A DNA stretch of 64,000 nt from Oxyruncus cristatus (taxonomy: Eukaryota > Chordata > Aves > Passeriformes > Cotingidae): the NCBI GenBank assembly GCA_013399855.1, contig VXAY01003830.1:539278-603277 (forward strand), written 5' to 3'. Within the stretch, counting starts at the first letter, position 1, and each line of letters starts with the position of its first letter. The position numbers and the translations under genes were made by a program. Of the stretch, positions 62,126 to 64,000 are shown piece by piece. Below the pieces are notes generated by a model that was not told the DNA's origin, searched no databases, and saw only the letters and a list, made by a program, of their open reading frames with translations.

Positions 62126-64000
62126 AAGGCAGTAATCACCAATCAAATCTCTTATCTGCAAACCAGTTTAATAGTGCCAGAACTGTATATCTGGGTTTGC
62201 GTGTGATCATATTAGTTTGTCAGCTTGGTTTTCCTTCCTTTGGAGGATATATTTGATTATTTCCTATGGACTAGCAAGGAGAAAGCAGAGAAACAACACA
62301 TCTGAAAATTAATGAAAACTTTACCGTGGGCAATAGCCAAAATTAACAGTGGGGCTGCCACATTGCATTTCCTCTGTCTCACCAACTTAATGAGTTGTAT
62401 TATTTTCCTTTCCACTGCCCCACCAGACTTCCTTGGATCACAGACATTTCTGTGCACATGGAGTATGCGTAGACATACAGGTGCATGTTACTTTCAGTAG
62501 GAAAGCAAGTATATTCATAATTTGATTTTGCTTATTTGATGGAATGCAAGGTGATGTTACTTTTCTGAGCTTTCAGGCCAGCCAAGATTGGGGTGGTCTT
62601 GGACTTAACTGCGTATTCTGACTTAAGATTTTATCTTTTAAATGTGAAATGGAACTGGCAGTGTGTTAGAGAACTCACAAAACCCTGTTGTTGTTGCCTC
62701 TTTACAATGACAACCCCACCCCCAAAGGAAACTACACAAAGCTGCACAGAGAGACAGTACTACACAACAGGTTGATGTGGCTCAGTCCAACTATGGAGCC
62801 ATGGTAGTTTTTTGTCCATTATTATTACATAATTTTTTGCAGATGTATAGGTTTTCTTGATATCATTTGCTCCCTTCCAGTGAAGAAGGCTTAACTCTCC
62901 TTGTCTAGGTTAGAAAAGCAAGTCTTTTTGAAGGCAACATGCTGACTGAGCCAGCAAGATATCAATGGAATTTTACCTCTGCAGTAGGCCATGAAGAATA
63001 ATTTTTAAAATCAGATTTGGCTTGCCAGAGGTCTGCCTGTGTAGTACTTACTGCCATGCACCCTCTTCAACATGACCAGGTAGCCCTACTTAAAACAGAG
63101 TTGATAATCTGACTCTTCCCCCTTGGAGAAGTGTAGAATATTAGAATTTAATCAAAGAGGTTACTACATCTGCTGTCCCAAAGGTGTATGTGACAGACAA
63201 ATGACTCAAACTAGTAGGTGTTTTCCACAAGTTCCTGAGATTTCTTGGGAAGTCAAGAGAGATTTCCTCTAGTGGTTGTCTTTCTTTAGATTTTCTCCAT
63301 GTCCTCACGTCTCTTCAGCAAAGTTACCTTTTATTGCCATGAAGTTTCTCTAGGAACTTTCTTGATCTAAGAAGATGTCTCTTCGGAAGCCTGCCTGTTT
63401 CACCCCATGGCACTATTATTAGGCACAAGAGCATTAAAGTCAGCATACCATAGGCCTGACAAAAGTGGATTTATGCCCAAAGCTGTCTGCTGGCTGTGGT
63501 GTTCCTGGCTCGGCACAGAGCAGTGTGAAGGCTGATACAAGACACACTGGTGTAACAAAACCGCTTCATTCTCATTTGTGCCCACCTTCCCCCAAAAAGC
63601 AAAAGGAAATATTTGTTCCATACCTAGAAATTTACCTGTATTTACCTTGTCTGAGGCTCCTGTGGCATTGTATTCTCTTTGTTTACTGTTCTCTGTATTT
63701 AGTAGGAATGCTTTGTTAATTAAAATGTGATAGGCATAGCAGAAAAAATTAAATTTCCCTGTGGATGTCCCCCCTGCACCACCCCATCCCAGATTGTTCG
63801 CCTTTGTGTGCCTTTAAAACAAATAGCATATGGTTCTGTGCCTGTCCTGTAACTTAAAGTAGTCATGTTGCCTTGCAGAAATGAAGGGCACCACGCACAC
63901 ATAAAACTTGCACAGTATTTTCTAATGAAATGCGACAGCCCATTTGTGCAGCTGTGTCTAATAAGGCATGAATACAGTTAACTGCTGTTTACCTCCTCAC

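Larger units (their letters stand above)
52774..64000 (+). other. SCFD2: SCFD2 intron after exon D (partial)
   Basis: At least 11.2 kb of phase-0 intron starting with donor GTATGT. No further exon was recognised before the window end. It holds the CR1 copy at 53.0-53.7 kb, the adjacent tandem array, a 33-bp perfect tandem duplication at 62.1 kb and a small hairpin at 60.1 kb. From about 53.85 to 60.0 kb and 62.2 to 64.0 kb I see only unique AT-rich DNA with chance short frames. Confidence 0.8.

Noticed and set aside
1..64000. CRISPR arrays, operons, phage or endogenous viral genes
   Set aside because: None of the expected repeat-spacer patterns, ribosome binding sites, gag/pol-type frames or paired LTRs were seen; the only mobile elements recognised are CR1 and MIR-like.

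Overview
The window looks like avian nuclear DNA. It is one protein-coding gene with long, AT-rich introns, a GC-rich and CpG-rich large exon at the left edge, and sparse repeats made up mostly of CR1 LINE fragments. No bacterial or viral genes, operons, CRISPR arrays or RNA genes were found. The only gene I can support is SCFD2 (Sec1 family domain containing 2, a Sec1/Munc18-type protein), on the + strand. It is recognised from four spliced coding blocks whose joined reading frame is about 307 codons with no stop and with matching phases at every junction. It aligns by memory with the human protein from roughly residue 97 to 436 of 684. The first part of the gene lies upstream of base 1 and the remaining exons lie beyond base 64000.

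Layout. Exon A (3' part of the big GC-rich exon) 1-448. Intron 449-8609, containing a striking inverted pair of ~81 bp at about 94% identity near 6.5 and 7.7 kb. Exon B 8610-8778. Intron 8779-33001, with an ancient MIR-type SINE relic near 13.1 kb, GC-rich islets near 14.2 and 26.2 kb, a perfect 12-bp hairpin at 22.5 kb and a CR1 3' end at 31.4 kb. Exon C 33002-33129. Intron 33130-52597, with a 59-base assembly gap in a poly-A tract at 37.0 kb, an old CR1 copy at 40.3-40.8 kb and a possible L3/CR1-like relic near 48.7 kb. Exon D 52598-52773. The last intron runs from 52774 to the window end. It carries the best-preserved CR1 copy (53.03-53.70 kb, minus strand, with about 200 open codons of the ORF2 C-terminus) and a small tandem array directly against the truncated CR1 5' end.

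Everything outside the four exons is intron. The many 60-130-codon open frames there look like chance: they lack homology I recognise, occur on both strands, and concentrate where the DNA is GC-rich. I see no clear new biological system. The observations most worth a second look are the inverted 81-bp pair, the GC-rich islet at 26.2 kb, the MIR relic and the CR1-adjacent tandem array. The exon calls rest on remembered protein similarity plus splice signals. Subfamily names for repeats are tentative because no library search could be run.
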